Positions 8,182 to 20,723 are shown, counted from the stretch's first letter. The stretch is 64,000 bases of DNA from Prochlorococcus sp. AG-402-I23 (GCA_003216915.1 QCIB01000005.1:1-64000), one strand, 5' to 3'. The notes: generated by a model not told the origin, from the sequence alone. Numbers and translations are program-made.

Positions 8182-11151
8182 TCAACCTGTATTTCTCATG
8201 CCAGCTGCTATCCCATTAATAGTTAAAAGTGCCCCCCTCAATAGTTCACTTCTGCTGTAAGCTCTTCTAGATTCATCTTTATCCATAATGAATTCGCTTA
8301 TTGGAGGTTGTCTTGTCTGGTCTCTTAATCTTCTTAGAAGTGAAACCTGCAAAAACCCTAATGGAATAATTGTCTTATTTCTCAAGCTTACTGATGATTT
8401 CAAGTCTCTATCAGATTCTAGGAGCTTATTTTTACCAGTAATTTCAAGTATTAAAGATTTTGTAAGACTATATTCTTTAGAAATTACTTCAAAAATATCA
8501 TCAAAAGAATCTTTATTTTCTTTACTGCCAAGAGTATCAACATAATATCTAGCAACTTCCAGATCCACCTTCGATAATGTCATTTCCACCTTGGATATAA
8601 GCATCCTAAAAAATGGCCATCTTTGATGCAGAACTCTTAATAATTCAATTTGTTGTGGATCTGAATTTAATTCAGATGACAATGCAGTGCCTACTCCAAA
8701 CCAACTTGGCAAAAGAAATCTACTTTGTGTCCAACCAAATACCCATGGAATAGCTCTTAAACTTGACAAATCTTTTGCACCTTTTTTTCTTCTAGCAGGC
8801 CTACTAGATATCTGTAATTTACTTATTTCTTCTATTGGAGTGACCTCTTGAAAGAAATTTAACAAATCAGGATTCTCATGCACTAATTTTCTGTAATGAG
8901 ACCTTGATGTTTCTGCCAGCCTAGACATTAATTGATTCCATTCTGGAGTAGCATCAAGTCTATTATTTACCAAACTATTTTGAATTACCGCTGTAGTTAC
9001 AGTCTCAAGATTGTACAAAGCCAGTTCGGGAAGACTATATTTAGAAGCTAAAACTTCACCTTGTTCAGTTATTTTTATTCGCCCTTTTAAAGTGCCGCTT
9101 GGTTGAGCCAATATTGCCTGATAGGCTGGTCCTCCTCCTCTCCCTACAGAACCACCTCTTCCATGAAAAAGTCTTAGCAATATGTTATTTCTACTTGAGA
9201 GATTTTGAAGAGCTATTTGGGCTCTATGAATTTCCCAATTACTAGAAACAAACCCTGAATCTTTATTGCTATCAGAATATCCAAGCATTAATTCTTGCAG
9301 AGGTTTAAAAGATTCTCCTACTTTTGGCAATAATGATCTATAGAAATCTAATTTAAACAACTTTTCCATTACTTCTGGTGCTCTTTTAAGGTCTTCCACA
9401 GTTTCAAAAAGAGGAACAACTAATAATTTTGACTTTTGTGAATTTTGATCAAGAAGTCCCATTTCTTTTGCCAGTAGGAGAACTTCAAGCAAATCAGATG
9501 CACTATGACTCATTGAAATTACATAAGAATGACAAATACGACTTCCAAATTCTTGCTGTAGTCTCTTAACCATTTTAAAAACTGAAAAGGTTTCTTCTGT
9601 AGTTTTTGTCCAGTTAACGTCAGATGGAATTAAAGGCCTTTTTGTATTTAATTCGTCTATAAGCCATTTAATTTTCTCTTCCTCAGACATTTGGTCATAT
9701 TGAACAGATAAATCAAGATAATTTGTAAGCTCTTGTATAGCGTCACTATGCCTTGTACTCTCTTGACGAATATCTAAACTTGCTAAAGAAAATCCAAAAA
9801 TATGAACCTGAGTAAGTAAGGTGTTTACAGACTCACAAGTTAAATCTGTACTAATTAAGCTATTTTTAATTAGTTCTAGATCATAAGTAAATTCGTTTAC
9901 TGACTTGTAATATAAGTTTTCAACTTTATCTAGATTTTTGTTATCAGTTTCTCCCTCCAAGTCAAATTTCCACCCACTATCAGCTAATAAATTATTTCTT
10001 TCTTGTGTTAACCTTAATTTCTCTAAAATATAACTTAATTTTAATCTGTAGGGTTCTGATCTATACCTTGTAGCTCTAGCTTCATATATTTCAGGGAACT
10101 TAACCCTGTCAGTTTCGAGTGACTCTAATAAGGAGGAACTGACCTGACTCCATTGCATCGATACACTTAATTGATCTCTAAGATTAGACGTCGCAATAAT
10201 ATATCTTTCCAACATCAACTGCCTTTGGTAGCAAGCAGTTCTCCATGTTATCTCTGGAGTGACCGATGGATTACCGTCCCTATCAGAGCCTACCCAAGAA
10301 CCGAAGTTACAAAAAGATTCTGAGGGCAACTGAACATCTGGATAATTTTCAGTAAGTGCTTCAGCGATCCTGCCCCTCAATTGAGGCATCGCATTAAATA
10401 AAACTTGCTGAAAATAATGCAAGGCATAATCAACTTCATCTAAAACTGAAGGTTTAAATTGATGCAATTCATCTGTTCTCCACCAAAGTCTTACTTCCTC
10501 TTTTAATTGAGTTTTTAGAGAAATTTTTTCTTCTTTTGTTAGAAATTGCTCAATCTGTATTTTTTTTAACAAATTTGCTACTCTTGTTTGCTTATGTCTA
10601 ATCGTATGTCTTACTATCTCCGTCGGATGTGCAGTAAAAACTAAACGAATATCCATTTCCTGTAATAACTCCTCTAATTTTCCTGGTGGTACATTTAATT
10701 TTCTCAGCCTGTAAAATAATTCTCTAAAAGTTACTGGAGCATTTTGCCTAGCCAATGCTGGGGCAAAAGGATCAAGATTATCGGGCGATTTTTGAACATC
10801 CTTATTGGTAAAGCTTTGAATATATCTATCTTCCTCAACTCTTTGTTCCAAAATATTCACAAGTTGAAAATATAATGAAAAAGCCCTTGCTGCAGCTATG
10901 GATTCTGCTAAATCCATAGAATTTACAATATCAACTATTTCATTTTTCAAAGTTTTTGAACTATCACCATCAATTTGTTTTGAATAACTTAATTCTTTAA
11001 GCTGTATCAATCTCTCTGCTTGATCATCTGGGCATTCTTCTCTGAGCACAGATTCCCAGAGATCTTCAATTAAAAGACGATTTTTATCAAGTGGATCATT
11101 GTTACTTATCAGATCCACGTTATTATTTTTTATCTGTTGAAAAGATTCCAT
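8182..11151 (-). CDS. ppc: phosphoenolpyruvate carboxylase
   Basis: 989 aa; [38 protein letters not shown], and terminal RNTG. Confidence 0.98.
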   Translation of the reverse strand: MESFQQIKNNNVDLISNNDPLDKNRLLIEDLWESVLREECPDDQAERLIQLKELSYSKQIDGDSSKTLKNEIVDIVNSMDLAESIAAARAFSLYFQLVNILEQRVEEDRYIQSFTNKDVQKSPDNLDPFAPALARQNAPVTFRELFYRLRKLNVPPGKLEELLQEMDIRLVFTAHPTEIVRHTIRHKQTRVANLLKKIQIEQFLTKEEKISLKTQLKEEVRLWWRTDELHQFKPSVLDEVDYALHYFQQVLFNAMPQLRGRIAEALTENYPDVQLPSESFCNFGSWVGSDRDGNPSVTPEITWRTACYQRQLMLERYIIATSNLRDQLSVSMQWSQVSSSLLESLETDRVKFPEIYEARATRYRSEPYRLKLSYILEKLRLTQERNNLLADSGWKFDLEGETDNKNLDKVENLYYKSVNEFTYDLELIKNSLISTDLTCESVNTLLTQVHIFGFSLASLDIRQESTRHSDAIQELTNYLDLSVQYDQMSEEEKIKWLIDELNTKRPLIPSDVNWTKTTEETFSVFKMVKRLQQEFGSRICHSYVISMSHSASDLLEVLLLAKEMGLLDQNSQKSKLLVVPLFETVEDLKRAPEVMEKLFKLDFYRSLLPKVGESFKPLQELMLGYSDSNKDSGFVSSNWEIHRAQIALQNLSSRNNILLRLFHGRGGSVGRGGGPAYQAILAQPSGTLKGRIKITEQGEVLASKYSLPELALYNLETVTTAVIQNSLVNNRLDATPEWNQLMSRLAETSRSHYRKLVHENPDLLNFFQEVTPIEEISKLQISSRPARRKKGAKDLSSLRAIPWVFGWTQSRFLLPSWFGVGTALSSELNSDPQQIELLRVLHQRWPFFRMLISKVEMTLSKVDLEVARYYVDTLGSKENKDSFDDIFEVISKEYSLTKSLILEITGKNKLLESDRDLKSSVSLRNKTIIPLGFLQVSLLRRLRDQTRQPPISEFIMDKDESRRAYSRSELLRGALLTINGIAAGMRNTG

Positions 11152-11213
11152 ATAATCATTATGTCACAAGTAAAAATGTTCAGATCAAATGTTTATTTAA
11201 ATAATCAAACATT

Positions 11214-12323
11214 CTAGGCCTCACTTCTAATCATATCTTCGATAGAAATTTTCATTATCTGCTCAATAGAAAGTCCTTTTTCATATTGATTAATCCATTT
11301 CATAGATTGATTACCTTCTTCAAGCACTTTATAGATAGGATCTAAAAGATGTTTCATACCAAAATTTTCTGCTGTGGATGATAAATCTGATAATAAGTTT
11401 TGAATCCATTCCCTACAAATAATTCTTTTGCCATCTTGCCAGTGAATTAACTCTGAATTCAGACTATCTTTAGCAGCATTAATTTCATTTTTATCACATA
11501 TTTCTGACAACTCATCCATAGAAAAAGTACTAGCATGCATAGGATCTAAGGTATTTATATTTTCAAAAAGATTTAAAATCCTTAGTTCTATCATGGCCGT
11601 TATCCCTAAAAGCAGATTAATATCGTGAACAAAATCACAAATTCTTAATTCCAAACGATCAAGAATTAAAGGTCTTTGGGGACCATTTGGTCGAATTGAA
11701 GACCAAAAATGCCTAATATTTTGCATTTTTTTATTAGATATATTTTCCTCTATCCAATCGATATAAGAATTATGATTTACAAAAAAAGGCACCCTACTTG
11801 GAGTTTTAGGAAACTGGATCCATCTCTGAGAATGATTATTCGTAATTTTATTATTTAAAAAAGGTGAACTAGCACTTAATGATAGATATAGAGCAGCCTC
11901 AGATCTGATAAGTCTTATAGCTGTAAAAAGTTTATCTAGATCATTTATTCCTATGTTTATATGGACACTTGAAGTTGCAATAGATATTCCATAATTATCT
12001 TGAATAAATTGATGATAGCCGTTGTCAATATCAGATCTTTGAAATTGAATATCGTGTTTAAAACAAAGAGTGGATGAAGGAATGATTGTTAAATTTTTAG
12101 TATTTAACCATTTCCTTAACTTTTTTCTTGGAGTTATTAATTTCTCATATAAAGAACCGTAGTCTTTTTCAGGTGTTGTAATGTATTCAACATTTCTGTT
12201 ATCTGGCTCTTTTACAAAATCAGGAAATTTTTTCTCAATTTCAGCCGAAGCACCAATATGAGAATTTAAAGAACCTGTGAAAAGTTCCACCTCAAAACCC
12301 TTATAAAGCTTATTTTGACTCAT
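11214..12323 (-). CDS. gshA: glutamate--cysteine ligase, cyanobacterial type
   Basis: MSQNKLYKGFEVELFTG and GISIATSSVHINIGI resemble the cyanobacterial GCS family. Confidence 0.8.
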   Translation of the reverse strand: MSQNKLYKGFEVELFTGSLNSHIGASAEIEKKFPDFVKEPDNRNVEYITTPEKDYGSLYEKLITPRKKLRKWLNTKNLTIIPSSTLCFKHDIQFQRSDIDNGYHQFIQDNYGISIATSSVHINIGINDLDKLFTAIRLIRSEAALYLSLSASSPFLNNKITNNHSQRWIQFPKTPSRVPFFVNHNSYIDWIEENISNKKMQNIRHFWSSIRPNGPQRPLILDRLELRICDFVHDINLLLGITAMIELRILNLFENINTLDPMHASTFSMDELSEICDKNEINAAKDSLNSELIHWQDGKRIICREWIQNLLSDLSSTAENFGMKHLLDPIYKVLEEGNQSMKWINQYEKGLSIEQIMKISIEDMIRSEA

Positions 12324-13844
12324 TTATTTATCCAGACAGGCTAATGCTTTAAGAATCCCCTTTGCTTTATTTATCGTCTCTTGATATTCATTTTCAGGGA
12401 AAGAATCAGCAACTATACCAGCTCCTGCTTGCACTGATACATCATATTTCCCATCTCTTGAGGGTTTAACTATCATGGTTCTTATAGTTATTGCTGTATT
12501 TAATGCACCATTAATATCAACAGATCCGTATACACCAGCATAAGGTCCCCTAGCATCTTTTTCAAAGTGCTTAATCAATTGCATAGCTCTTATTTTTGGG
12601 GCACCAGTTACTGTCCCAGCGGGAAAGGATGCTTTGAGCAAATCCCATACATCAGCATTGTTTTTTAAGATGCCCTCAACTTGACTGACTATATGCATAA
12701 CATGTGAATATTTCTCAATAACCATTAAATCCTTAACCTTGACAGTACCAATTTCACAAACTCTTCCAAGATCATTTCTCCCAAGATCAATTAGCATTAC
12801 ATGCTCAGCTATCTCTTTTGGATCTTTTAATAATTCCTTTTCTAATTCCAAGTCTTGTTGATTATCAATACCTCTAGGTCTTGTACCAGCTATTGGTCTT
12901 AAGCTTGCAACAATCTGACTATTTTTATTTTTTTCTGCTTTAACCATCACTTCAGGACTTGAACCTATCAGATACCATGAGCCAAAATCAAAAAATGACA
13001 TGTATGGAGATGGATTAACCATCCTCAAACTTCTATATAAATTAAAGGGATCATTATTGACTTGAGTTTGGAATCTCTGACTTATAACTATTTGGAAGAT
13101 ATCTCCCTTTCTTATGTATTCTTTTGCAGAGAGAACTGCATCCTCAAAATCTTTTTTCTCCCAATTACTTTCTAGATCTAAACTCAAATTCTCATTTTCA
13201 TTCCAATCTAAAAACTCATTTTCTTTTAGAGGAACTCTCATTAAACTTCTAGTTTTCTGAATTTTAGAAATTGAGTTTTGATACAACTCTTCAATTGAGC
13301 ACTCTTTTGAAGAAGTTGTATCTGCATAAACCACTGCAGTAATACATCTTTTTAATTGATCAAAAACAACTAACTGATCAAAAAACATCCAGGAACCATA
13401 GGGGATATTATTTTCTGGTATTACATTTATTGGTACGCTTGGTTCTATTCGATTTATTAATTCATAACCCCAAGAGCCATATAACTGTCCAATTGATGGT
13501 AAGTCATCAAGCATGGTTGACTTGTATTCCTTTGTCCAACTTTTTAAAATATCAAAAGGATCACCTTTATATGTTTCAGTTTTGCCATTATTCCAAGTTT
13601 TAACTATTTCTTCTCCATAACAAACGGCTTCCCAAAGAGGTTTAGTAGCAACAATACTCCACCTACCCAAATTCTCCCCACCTTCAACAGATTCAAGAAA
13701 AACACCATGGGAATCTTTTGAAGATAATTTTAACCAAGTCGATAATGGAGTCTCTAAATCTGCTGGCCAAGTTTCAATGATAGGTATAAAATTTTTACCT
13801 TCTTTGTAAGCCTTTAAAAAACTATCTTTATTTGAGCTGATCAT
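12324..13844 (-). CDS. trpE: anthranilate synthase component I
   Basis: [53 protein letters not shown]. Confidence 0.96.
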   Translation of the reverse strand: MISSNKDSFLKAYKEGKNFIPIIETWPADLETPLSTWLKLSSKDSHGVFLESVEGGENLGRWSIVATKPLWEAVCYGEEIVKTWNNGKTETYKGDPFDILKSWTKEYKSTMLDDLPSIGQLYGSWGYELINRIEPSVPINVIPENNIPYGSWMFFDQLVVFDQLKRCITAVVYADTTSSKECSIEELYQNSISKIQKTRSLMRVPLKENEFLDWNENENLSLDLESNWEKKDFEDAVLSAKEYIRKGDIFQIVISQRFQTQVNNDPFNLYRSLRMVNPSPYMSFFDFGSWYLIGSSPEVMVKAEKNKNSQIVASLRPIAGTRPRGIDNQQDLELEKELLKDPKEIAEHVMLIDLGRNDLGRVCEIGTVKVKDLMVIEKYSHVMHIVSQVEGILKNNADVWDLLKASFPAGTVTGAPKIRAMQLIKHFEKDARGPYAGVYGSVDINGALNTAITIRTMIVKPSRDGKYDVSVQAGAGIVADSFPENEYQETINKAKGILKALACLDK

Positions 13845-13903
13845 ATTAATAATGTCAGCCCAAATTATAATTATTTTCTTCTTTTATATCAACTTTAAGG
13901 AAG

Positions 13904-14326
13904 TTAATCAAAAGTATTCTTAGTTGTAAATTTCAAACCAGCTGGATTAGGATTCTCACCTATTCTTCTAGGATTATGACCTACTTTCTCTCTGCCTTCA
14001 TTTACTTTTTCAGGGAAAACACCATCCTTTGGGTGTAAAAATTCAATATCTCCACCTGGGAAAATTCGGTAAATTTTAAAATCTTCAATTCTTGGCTTGA
14101 AGGCTCTTAATTGTGTCCCTAATGCAAGGCATTGTTCTTTTCTTGCAAAGTACATTAAATTATCACCTTCATGCATAATAGCCGCTCCGCCGGTGGGTAA
14201 TTCAAATGCTTGTTCCTTTGAACTTTTCCATACAATTGCATATTTTTCTTCGGTTTCTGCTGAGTTTAATAAACCCCCAGTACTTCCTATATGCTTTGGA
14301 AATTGACCAACTAAAGTTTCAGTCAT
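13904..14326 (-). CDS. psaD: photosystem I reaction center subunit II (PsaD)
   Basis: [67 protein letters not shown]. Confidence 0.98.
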   Translation of the reverse strand: MTETLVGQFPKHIGSTGGLLNSAETEEKYAIVWKSSKEQAFELPTGGAAIMHEGDNLMYFARKEQCLALGTQLRAFKPRIEDFKIYRIFPGGDIEFLHPKDGVFPEKVNEGREKVGHNPRRIGENPNPAGLKFTTKNTFD

Positions 14327-14437
14327 CCTAAATTTTGAGTTATTTCTAATAAGAAATTAGCATTCATATTTTGCAAAATTCAAAATTAATAGGAAATTTT
14401 CTACATTATTTAATATATGTATAACTTAACTCTCATT

Positions 14438-15805
14438 TCATTTTGCATCTGAAATCGGAAAAAATACTGTCAAACCTGTATCGCGTCTTTGTGTGACATG
14501 CCCTCCTAAACTAGCTAACAGCTTTTGAGTGGCATTTTGACTAAGTTGTAAACTTCCAGTTTGAGGGTTCCAATTTAAAACAGGGCCAATATCAGAACCA
14601 TTATCTTTTTTTAGAATTTCTTTTTGATTGTTATCTAATTTTTGTACTTTGAGTTGAAGTTTGAGTTTTTGACCAGCTGGTCTTAATTCTAAAATCAATG
14701 TACTACCTTCTTTTAATCCTCTAGTATTTTTATCAATTAATCCTCTCAACATTAATTCTAATTTTTCAGAATCACTCAAAATTTGTGGAAGTTGTTTGGG
14801 GACATCAATCTTCAAAGAAATACCACGTCGATTTAATTGTTTATTCCACAAAGGAGCAAGCTTTTTGAAAATTTCGGCTAAATTAATTTTGGCCAAGTTA
14901 TTCAATGATGGCACTTCATTACTGACTAATTCTGCTGCATTAAAAATTAAACCAAACCTATCAATTTGTTCATTGCATTCATTATCTATTTGAATTAAAC
15001 GATTTCTCATAGATTCATCCATTTTATATTTTTTTAAAGTAGAACTAATTAGGGTTCTTATTGTTGCCAAAGGAGTTCTTACTTCATGAGAAATTGCACG
15101 TAATAATTTTGCTTCAGTTATTTGTACATTTTTTTCATCATTTTTCACAGAATTCTGTATATTATGACTTGGCATATTATTTGCTAATTTTGCCGATAAT
15201 ATTGGCCAAAATAATTTTTCAAATTGATTGTTAATATTAAGATTACCTAAATTATTGATTGCATTACGAAATTTTACTCCTTCCTCATAATTTTCTTGAT
15301 TTAATTTTGCATGCATTAATTCAATTGAAAGTTTTAGGCTTTCTTCATCACACTTCATTAATAGAATTTTCTTATCTTTTTCTCCTACAATTGATAATAC
15401 GCATTGAAAATTTGGGGTGATTATCATCAAAAAAGGTTCATAACCATCTTCCTGACAAAGATTTAAGACTTTATAGTTACTAACTAAATCGAAATCTTTT
15501 TTTATCTTTTCTGAATTACTGACTGGTAAAAAACCTGCATTCTCATTTTGAAAGTATGGAAACCCCTCAGGAGACCAAAGCCATCCATGAAGTTGATTTA
15601 AAAATTTTTTATCATTAAAAGCTGGCAAAGGCGACACAACCCAGATCCCCCCCTGTTTATAATTCTGAGATAGAAAATCTTTTTGAATAACTTCTAAAGA
15701 AGCCCACCACATTCTTCTGGATGTATCATCATCCACATATATGGTTTGAACTCCTTTAATTAAAAGCTCTTGAATTTTTTTTATAGTTATTTGTGATTTC
15801 ATCAA
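14438..15805 (-). CDS. sensor histidine kinase with degenerate catalytic domain
   Basis: HisKA H-box AKLLRAISHEVRTPLATIRTL; weakly conserved HATPase region. Confidence 0.75.
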   Translation of the reverse strand: MMKSQITIKKIQELLIKGVQTIYVDDDTSRRMWWASLEVIQKDFLSQNYKQGGIWVVSPLPAFNDKKFLNQLHGWLWSPEGFPYFQNENAGFLPVSNSEKIKKDFDLVSNYKVLNLCQEDGYEPFLMIITPNFQCVLSIVGEKDKKILLMKCDEESLKLSIELMHAKLNQENYEEGVKFRNAINNLGNLNINNQFEKLFWPILSAKLANNMPSHNIQNSVKNDEKNVQITEAKLLRAISHEVRTPLATIRTLISSTLKKYKMDESMRNRLIQIDNECNEQIDRFGLIFNAAELVSNEVPSLNNLAKINLAEIFKKLAPLWNKQLNRRGISLKIDVPKQLPQILSDSEKLELMLRGLIDKNTRGLKEGSTLILELRPAGQKLKLQLKVQKLDNNQKEILKKDNGSDIGPVLNWNPQTGSLQLSQNATQKLLASLGGHVTQRRDTGLTVFFPISDAK

Positions 15806-17073
15806 CTTCTTAGTGATCTAGAACGTTTCAAGATAGATAAAACAAATCCAATAGATATAAAATTAGTCACCAATGACGTTCGACCATAGCTCATAAAAGG
15901 AAGGGGAATCCCAGTAACTGGTCCTAATCCAATAGTCATAAATAAGTTAATAATTATTTGAAATACAAAAGTTGAGGCTATTCCAATAACAATTAGAGAT
16001 TCAAAGTTAGTCCTAGCAATTGATGCAGTATTAATAAGTTTTTTAATTAAAAAAAAGAGCAAAAATAAAATTATAGTACACCCCACAAAACCTAATTCTT
16101 CCCCTAAAGCACTGAATATAAAATCAGTATGTTGTTCAGGTATAAATTGCAAATTAGTCAACTTACCTTGTAGCAAACCAGTCCCAAATAATCCTCCAGA
16201 ACCAATTGCAATTTGACTCTGTATCAAATGATATCCGCCACCTAATGGATCTCTATTTGGATCTAAAAATAAAACTAATCTATCTTTTTGATATTCTTTC
16301 AAGCCATATTGCCACAAAATTGGTGTCAATTTTGCCACTAATAAATGGAACGAAATAGCGAGAGCAGAAAAAATAATTTTCTTTTTTGAAGATCTATAAG
16401 CAAGATATCCTATAACTGGAATCCAGAAAATAAGAAGAGTTGGTGAGGTTAGATATAATATAGATGTGATAATACAAAACACTAATATCAAAATCCACTC
16501 TATAGGCATTTTCGACCAATAGAGCATCACACTTGTCAAAACAAGTAAAACTAAAGAAGTACCTAAGTCCGGTTGAAAGAAAATTAATAACCAAGGAATA
16601 ACTACTACTAATAAGGGGAATACTAAATCTCTTATTGTTAGAATTATTTTTTTGTCGAGTACTAAAGCAAGAGTTAATACAGTACTAAGTTTAGCTACTT
16701 CTGAAGGCTGAAAAGAAAAAATGCCCAAGTTTAGCCATCTTTGGGCTCCAGAAACTGAAATCCCAAAAAAATAAATTAGTAATAAGGATATTAAAGTACA
16801 CAAATAAAATGGAACCACATACTTTCTAATTCTCTCTAAGGGTATATAAGAAATAAAAAATGCTAAAAAATAACCTAAAAAGCCAGTTAGAATATGACCT
16901 AAATAGTTCGAAACCAAAAGATCACCCTGAATACTTTTTATTAATAAACCCGAAATAATGACTAAAAAAAGGGGAATTATAAGTAGTGGAGAAAATAAAA
17001 AAACTCTATTAAAGTTGCCTTTTTTTTGTAAAAATCCTCTGTTATTAAATAAAGCAATTCTCTTAAACATCAA
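15802..17073 (-). CDS. rodA: rod shape-determining protein RodA (SEDS family)
   Basis: Multi-TM; GAQRWLNLGIFSFQPSEVAKL, FIPEQHTDFIFSALGEELGFVG, GIPLPFMSYG. Confidence 0.95.
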   Translation of the reverse strand: MMFKRIALFNNRGFLQKKGNFNRVFLFSPLLIIPLFLVIISGLLIKSIQGDLLVSNYLGHILTGFLGYFLAFFISYIPLERIRKYVVPFYLCTLISLLLIYFFGISVSGAQRWLNLGIFSFQPSEVAKLSTVLTLALVLDKKIILTIRDLVFPLLVVVIPWLLIFFQPDLGTSLVLLVLTSVMLYWSKMPIEWILILVFCIITSILYLTSPTLLIFWIPVIGYLAYRSSKKKIIFSALAISFHLLVAKLTPILWQYGLKEYQKDRLVLFLDPNRDPLGGGYHLIQSQIAIGSGGLFGTGLLQGKLTNLQFIPEQHTDFIFSALGEELGFVGCTIILFLLFFLIKKLINTASIARTNFESLIVIGIASTFVFQIIINLFMTIGLGPVTGIPLPFMSYGRTSLVTNFISIGFVLSILKRSRSLRS

Positions 17074-18144
17074 TTAACTATTAACAAATTGATTCTTAAT
17101 TAATTGAGCTAAATTACCAAATACAATAGAACTTTCTTTATTGGGCTGGCTTACTGAGATTGGTACACCTTTATTACTATCATCAACGAGAGGGATTTCA
17201 ATAGGAATTTGAGCTAATAATGGTAAGTCATTTTCTTTAGCTAATGTTTGTCCACCACCTTTACCAAAAATTTCATATTTTTTACCTGGCATATCTGGCG
17301 GAATAAATACTGACATATTTTCTACAATTCCCAGTAAAGGTACTCCGAGTTGTTTAAACATTGCTAATCCCCTCCTTGCATCTTGCAAAGATACTTGTTG
17401 AGGAGTAGTGACAACTATAGCTCCAGAAATAGGCACAGATTGAGAAAGGGATATTTGAGCGTCTCCTGTTCCTGGAGGCAAGTCAATAACCAAAAAATCA
17501 AGATTATTCCATTCAACTTGGTACAAAAATTGTCGGATAATACTATTAAGCATTGGTCCTCTCCATATAACTGGCTGACCTTCTTCAATGAGGAAACCCA
17601 TTGATACCAATGAAATTCCATATTTATGTATTGGTATTAACCTTTGATCACTGCCACTACCTTCTGTAACCTTTGGATTCTGTTCGGCAACTCCCATCAT
17701 TGAGGGAGTATTAGGTCCATATATATCTGCATCCAGTAAACCAGTTTTTAAGCCTAATTGAGCTAGAGAACAAGCGAGATTAACTGCAATAGTACTTTTT
17801 CCAACTCCACCTTTACCACTGCTAACAGCTATGATATGTTTAATCCCATCAATCTTCTGCAACTCAGGAGCATTACTTTGTTTTTGAGATTCTGTTTTAG
17901 AAGGATTATTATCTATCTCTATTTGAACATCTTCAATATCTTCAAAATCCAGTAGTACTTCTCTAACCTCTTGTACTATTCTATCTCTCTGAGAATTTGC
18001 AAACGATGGTAATGATAATGTTACGATTACTCTCGGTATAGTTACTCTTACATTTTTAATCCAAGCTAATTCAATTACATTTTTCTGTGATCCAGCATCT
18101 AGAACTTTTTGTAAAGCAAAATTCGCATCTTCTATTGTGGTCAT
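17074..18144 (-). CDS. mrp: Mrp/ApbC-family P-loop Fe-S cluster carrier
   Basis: DUF59-like N-terminus, VSSGKGGVGKSTIAVNLA, DADIYGPNTPSMMG. Confidence 0.93.
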   Translation of the reverse strand: MTTIEDANFALQKVLDAGSQKNVIELAWIKNVRVTIPRVIVTLSLPSFANSQRDRIVQEVREVLLDFEDIEDVQIEIDNNPSKTESQKQSNAPELQKIDGIKHIIAVSSGKGGVGKSTIAVNLACSLAQLGLKTGLLDADIYGPNTPSMMGVAEQNPKVTEGSGSDQRLIPIHKYGISLVSMGFLIEEGQPVIWRGPMLNSIIRQFLYQVEWNNLDFLVIDLPPGTGDAQISLSQSVPISGAIVVTTPQQVSLQDARRGLAMFKQLGVPLLGIVENMSVFIPPDMPGKKYEIFGKGGGQTLAKENDLPLLAQIPIEIPLVDDSNKGVPISVSQPNKESSIVFGNLAQLIKNQFVNS

Positions 18145-18304
18145 TAAATTTTTAAATATTTTGATAAGGTAGTCGACTGTTTAAAAGATTAAGAACTATG
18201 TCGAACTATCAAATAATAGGCAATAAGGACCCCCTAAGAGAAATTATAAAGAGAAACTTATAATTAACCAAAAAAATTTTTTTTCTTCAAGATTTACTAA
18301 ATAC

Positions 18305-19333
18305 ATGTTGAAAGAACCTCCTAAAAACTCGAGAGAAAAAACTAAAAATCTCTTATTAACTCTACAAGACAAAATTTGTTCAGGACTTGAAAATGTAGAT
18401 GGCAAAGGAAAATTTACAGAAGAATCCTGGCTAAGAGACGAAGGTGGCGGTGGCAGATCAAGAGTATTGAAAAATGGTTCTGTTTTTGAGCAAGCAGGCG
18501 TAAATTTCTCGGAAGTACAGGGAAAAGAATTACCTCAATCTATAATCTCTCAAAGGCCCGAAGCAAAAGGTCATGAATGGTTTGCTACGGGAACTTCAAT
18601 GGTTTTGCATCCTAAGAATCCCTATATTCCTACAGTTCATTTGAATTATCGATATTTCGAAGCTGGTCCTGTTTGGTGGTTTGGAGGAGGAGCTGATTTA
18701 ACCCCTTTTTATCCTTATCTTTCTGATGTGAGAATTTTTCATAACGAGCATAAAAAAGCTTGTGAGAAAGTTGATACAGATTTGCATAAAGTTTTCAAAC
18801 CATGGTGTGATGAATATTTCTTTTTGAAGCATAGAAATGAATCAAGAGGCATAGGAGGTATTTTTTATGATTATCAAGATGGTTCAGGCAATATTTACAG
18901 AGGAAATAATCAAAATGGCGAGGCATCAAAAGCTTCGCAAAGTATTAGCAAATCTAATTTGAATTGGGATAATTTATTTTCTTTAGCTGAAAACTGTGGG
19001 CAGGCATTCCTACTTTCATATTTGCCTATTATTGAAAAAAGAGCTTCTCAAACATATTCATCGAAGGAAAGAGAATTCCAGCTATATCGAAGAGGTAGAT
19101 ATGTCGAATTCAATTTAGTTTGGGATAGAGGGACGATTTTTGGACTTCAAACAAACGGCAGAACTGAATCTATATTAATGTCCTTACCACCTTTAGCCAG
19201 ATGGGAATATGGATATAAAGCTAAAAAGGGTTCTAGAGAGGAATTTCTCACATCAATTTTTACAAAACCCCAAGATTGGTTAAATGATAAAAAGTTAGAG
19301 AAATTCTGTGTAGAGAATAATATCTTTGATTAA
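18305..19333 (+). CDS. hemF: coproporphyrinogen III oxidase, oxygen-dependent
   Basis: [63 protein letters not shown]. Confidence 0.98.
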   Translation: MLKEPPKNSREKTKNLLLTLQDKICSGLENVDGKGKFTEESWLRDEGGGGRSRVLKNGSVFEQAGVNFSEVQGKELPQSIISQRPEAKGHEWFATGTSMVLHPKNPYIPTVHLNYRYFEAGPVWWFGGGADLTPFYPYLSDVRIFHNEHKKACEKVDTDLHKVFKPWCDEYFFLKHRNESRGIGGIFYDYQDGSGNIYRGNNQNGEASKASQSISKSNLNWDNLFSLAENCGQAFLLSYLPIIEKRASQTYSSKEREFQLYRRGRYVEFNLVWDRGTIFGLQTNGRTESILMSLPPLARWEYGYKAKKGSREEFLTSIFTKPQDWLNDKKLEKFCVENNIFD

Positions 19334-19361
19334 AAATTATCAAATAACTTTTTCGAGTATC

Positions 19362-19919
19362 TTAAATAGGTGTTTTAAACAAAGAACCGTCACTTTTCAG
19401 TTGAAGTTTTTCTCCAAGTTCATTTTCCAAAGAGATTAATTCATCCCTATGCGCTCTTAATCTCATAAAAGTTTTATCATTTTCATTTTCGTTTATCAAT
19501 CTTAATTCAAATTTCTCCTCTCTTGCTGATTTCTTAAAATAAACAATGCCAGACATAGGGCCACCAACTAAACCTAAAAGAATAGGCCACCAACCTAATT
19601 CAGGAAATATTTGAATAATCACTAATCCCAAAGCACAAGAACCAAAACCGCCAAGAAAACCTAAAAAAATCGCTAAAAATTTACTAGAAACAACTTGCCC
19701 CTTAAATATTAAAATTCTTTGTTCAAAATCTCCTCCCGTTTGCGTCCATCCCCTCAAATTAAGCCATTGACATAAATCATTTAAAACCTTAACTGGCTGT
19801 TGAGAAGATGAAATCTCAACGATGGTTGTTCTATCTTTACTAGAAGCCCTAAGAAAAAAAAATAATCCTATGGCCAAAAGAATTGTCAGCAATAATGTTG
19901 AATTTAAGGAATAGGACAT
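19362..19919 (-). CDS. putative cofactor assembly of complex C subunit B (CCB-like) membrane protein
   Basis: N-terminal TM, two central TM segments, cyanobacterial-type conserved protein; family call from recall. Confidence 0.5.
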   Translation of the reverse strand: MSYSLNSTLLLTILLAIGLFFFLRASSKDRTTIVEISSSQQPVKVLNDLCQWLNLRGWTQTGGDFEQRILIFKGQVVSSKFLAIFLGFLGGFGSCALGLVIIQIFPELGWWPILLGLVGGPMSGIVYFKKSAREEKFELRLINENENDKTFMRLRAHRDELISLENELGEKLQLKSDGSLFKTPI

Positions 19920-20084
19920 TAAATAAATTTTTTCTAGTAACTCGAGAATAAAAAGTAAAATTACATCATATTATAATTTTTTAGATTTATTCTGTAAAAT
20001 AATCCTATTAGATAAAAATTCTTAATTAAATAAAATCTTAAGTAATATTCTAAGATCTTAAATTTCTTTAAATACCTATTAAAA

Positions 20085-20720
20085 ATGACTATTGAAAATA
20101 AAAATATTGATTTTCTTTATAGCGATTTAACAACAGATTTATACAATCTTTATAGAAACTCATCCTACCTAGCCATTGACACCGAAGCAATGGGGTTAAT
20201 TCATGGAAGAGATAGACTTTGTTTAGTACAAATATGCAATGAATTAAGTAGAACATCCTGTATAAAAATCGAACTTAATACATCTTCTTCACCTCATTTA
20301 AAAGCACTTCTTGAAGATGAAAAAATTACTAAAATATTTCATTATGCGAGATTTGATATAGCAGCTCTTAAATGCAATCTTGAAATTAATACAAAAAATA
20401 TTTTTTGTACAAAAATTGCCAGTAAGTTGGCAAGAACTTATACAAACAAACACGGTTTAAAGGATTTAATTAATGAATTGTTAGGTATAGAACTGGACAA
20501 AAGCTCGCAAAGTAGTGATTGGGGTAGCAACGAAGATTTAACAAAAGATCAATTAGATTATGCAGCAAATGATGTTAGATATTTAATTGAAGCTATGCAT
20601 AAATTAAAAGTTATTTTAGAAAGAGAGAATAGATATGAATTAGCTCAAAAATGTTTCGAAACAGTTTCTGTACATGCTGATTTAGACATACTAAAATTCT
20701 CAAATATATTTGAACATTAA
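20085..20720 (+). CDS. rnd: ribonuclease D / 3'-5' exonuclease domain protein
   Basis: LAIDTEAMGL, FHYARFDIAAL, DLTKDQLDYAANDVRYL (DEDDy exonuclease motifs). Confidence 0.9.
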   Translation: MTIENKNIDFLYSDLTTDLYNLYRNSSYLAIDTEAMGLIHGRDRLCLVQICNELSRTSCIKIELNTSSSPHLKALLEDEKITKIFHYARFDIAALKCNLEINTKNIFCTKIASKLARTYTNKHGLKDLINELLGIELDKSSQSSDWGSNEDLTKDQLDYAANDVRYLIEAMHKLKVILERENRYELAQKCFETVSVHADLDILKFSNIFEH

Positions 20721-20723
20721 GAA

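Noticed and set aside
14327-14437. Possible HLR1 (RpaB-binding) direct repeat upstream of psaD, also looked for upstream of psaC and rpaB
   Set aside because: No stretch matched the paired (G/T)TTACA(T/A)(T/A) spacing well enough to claim.
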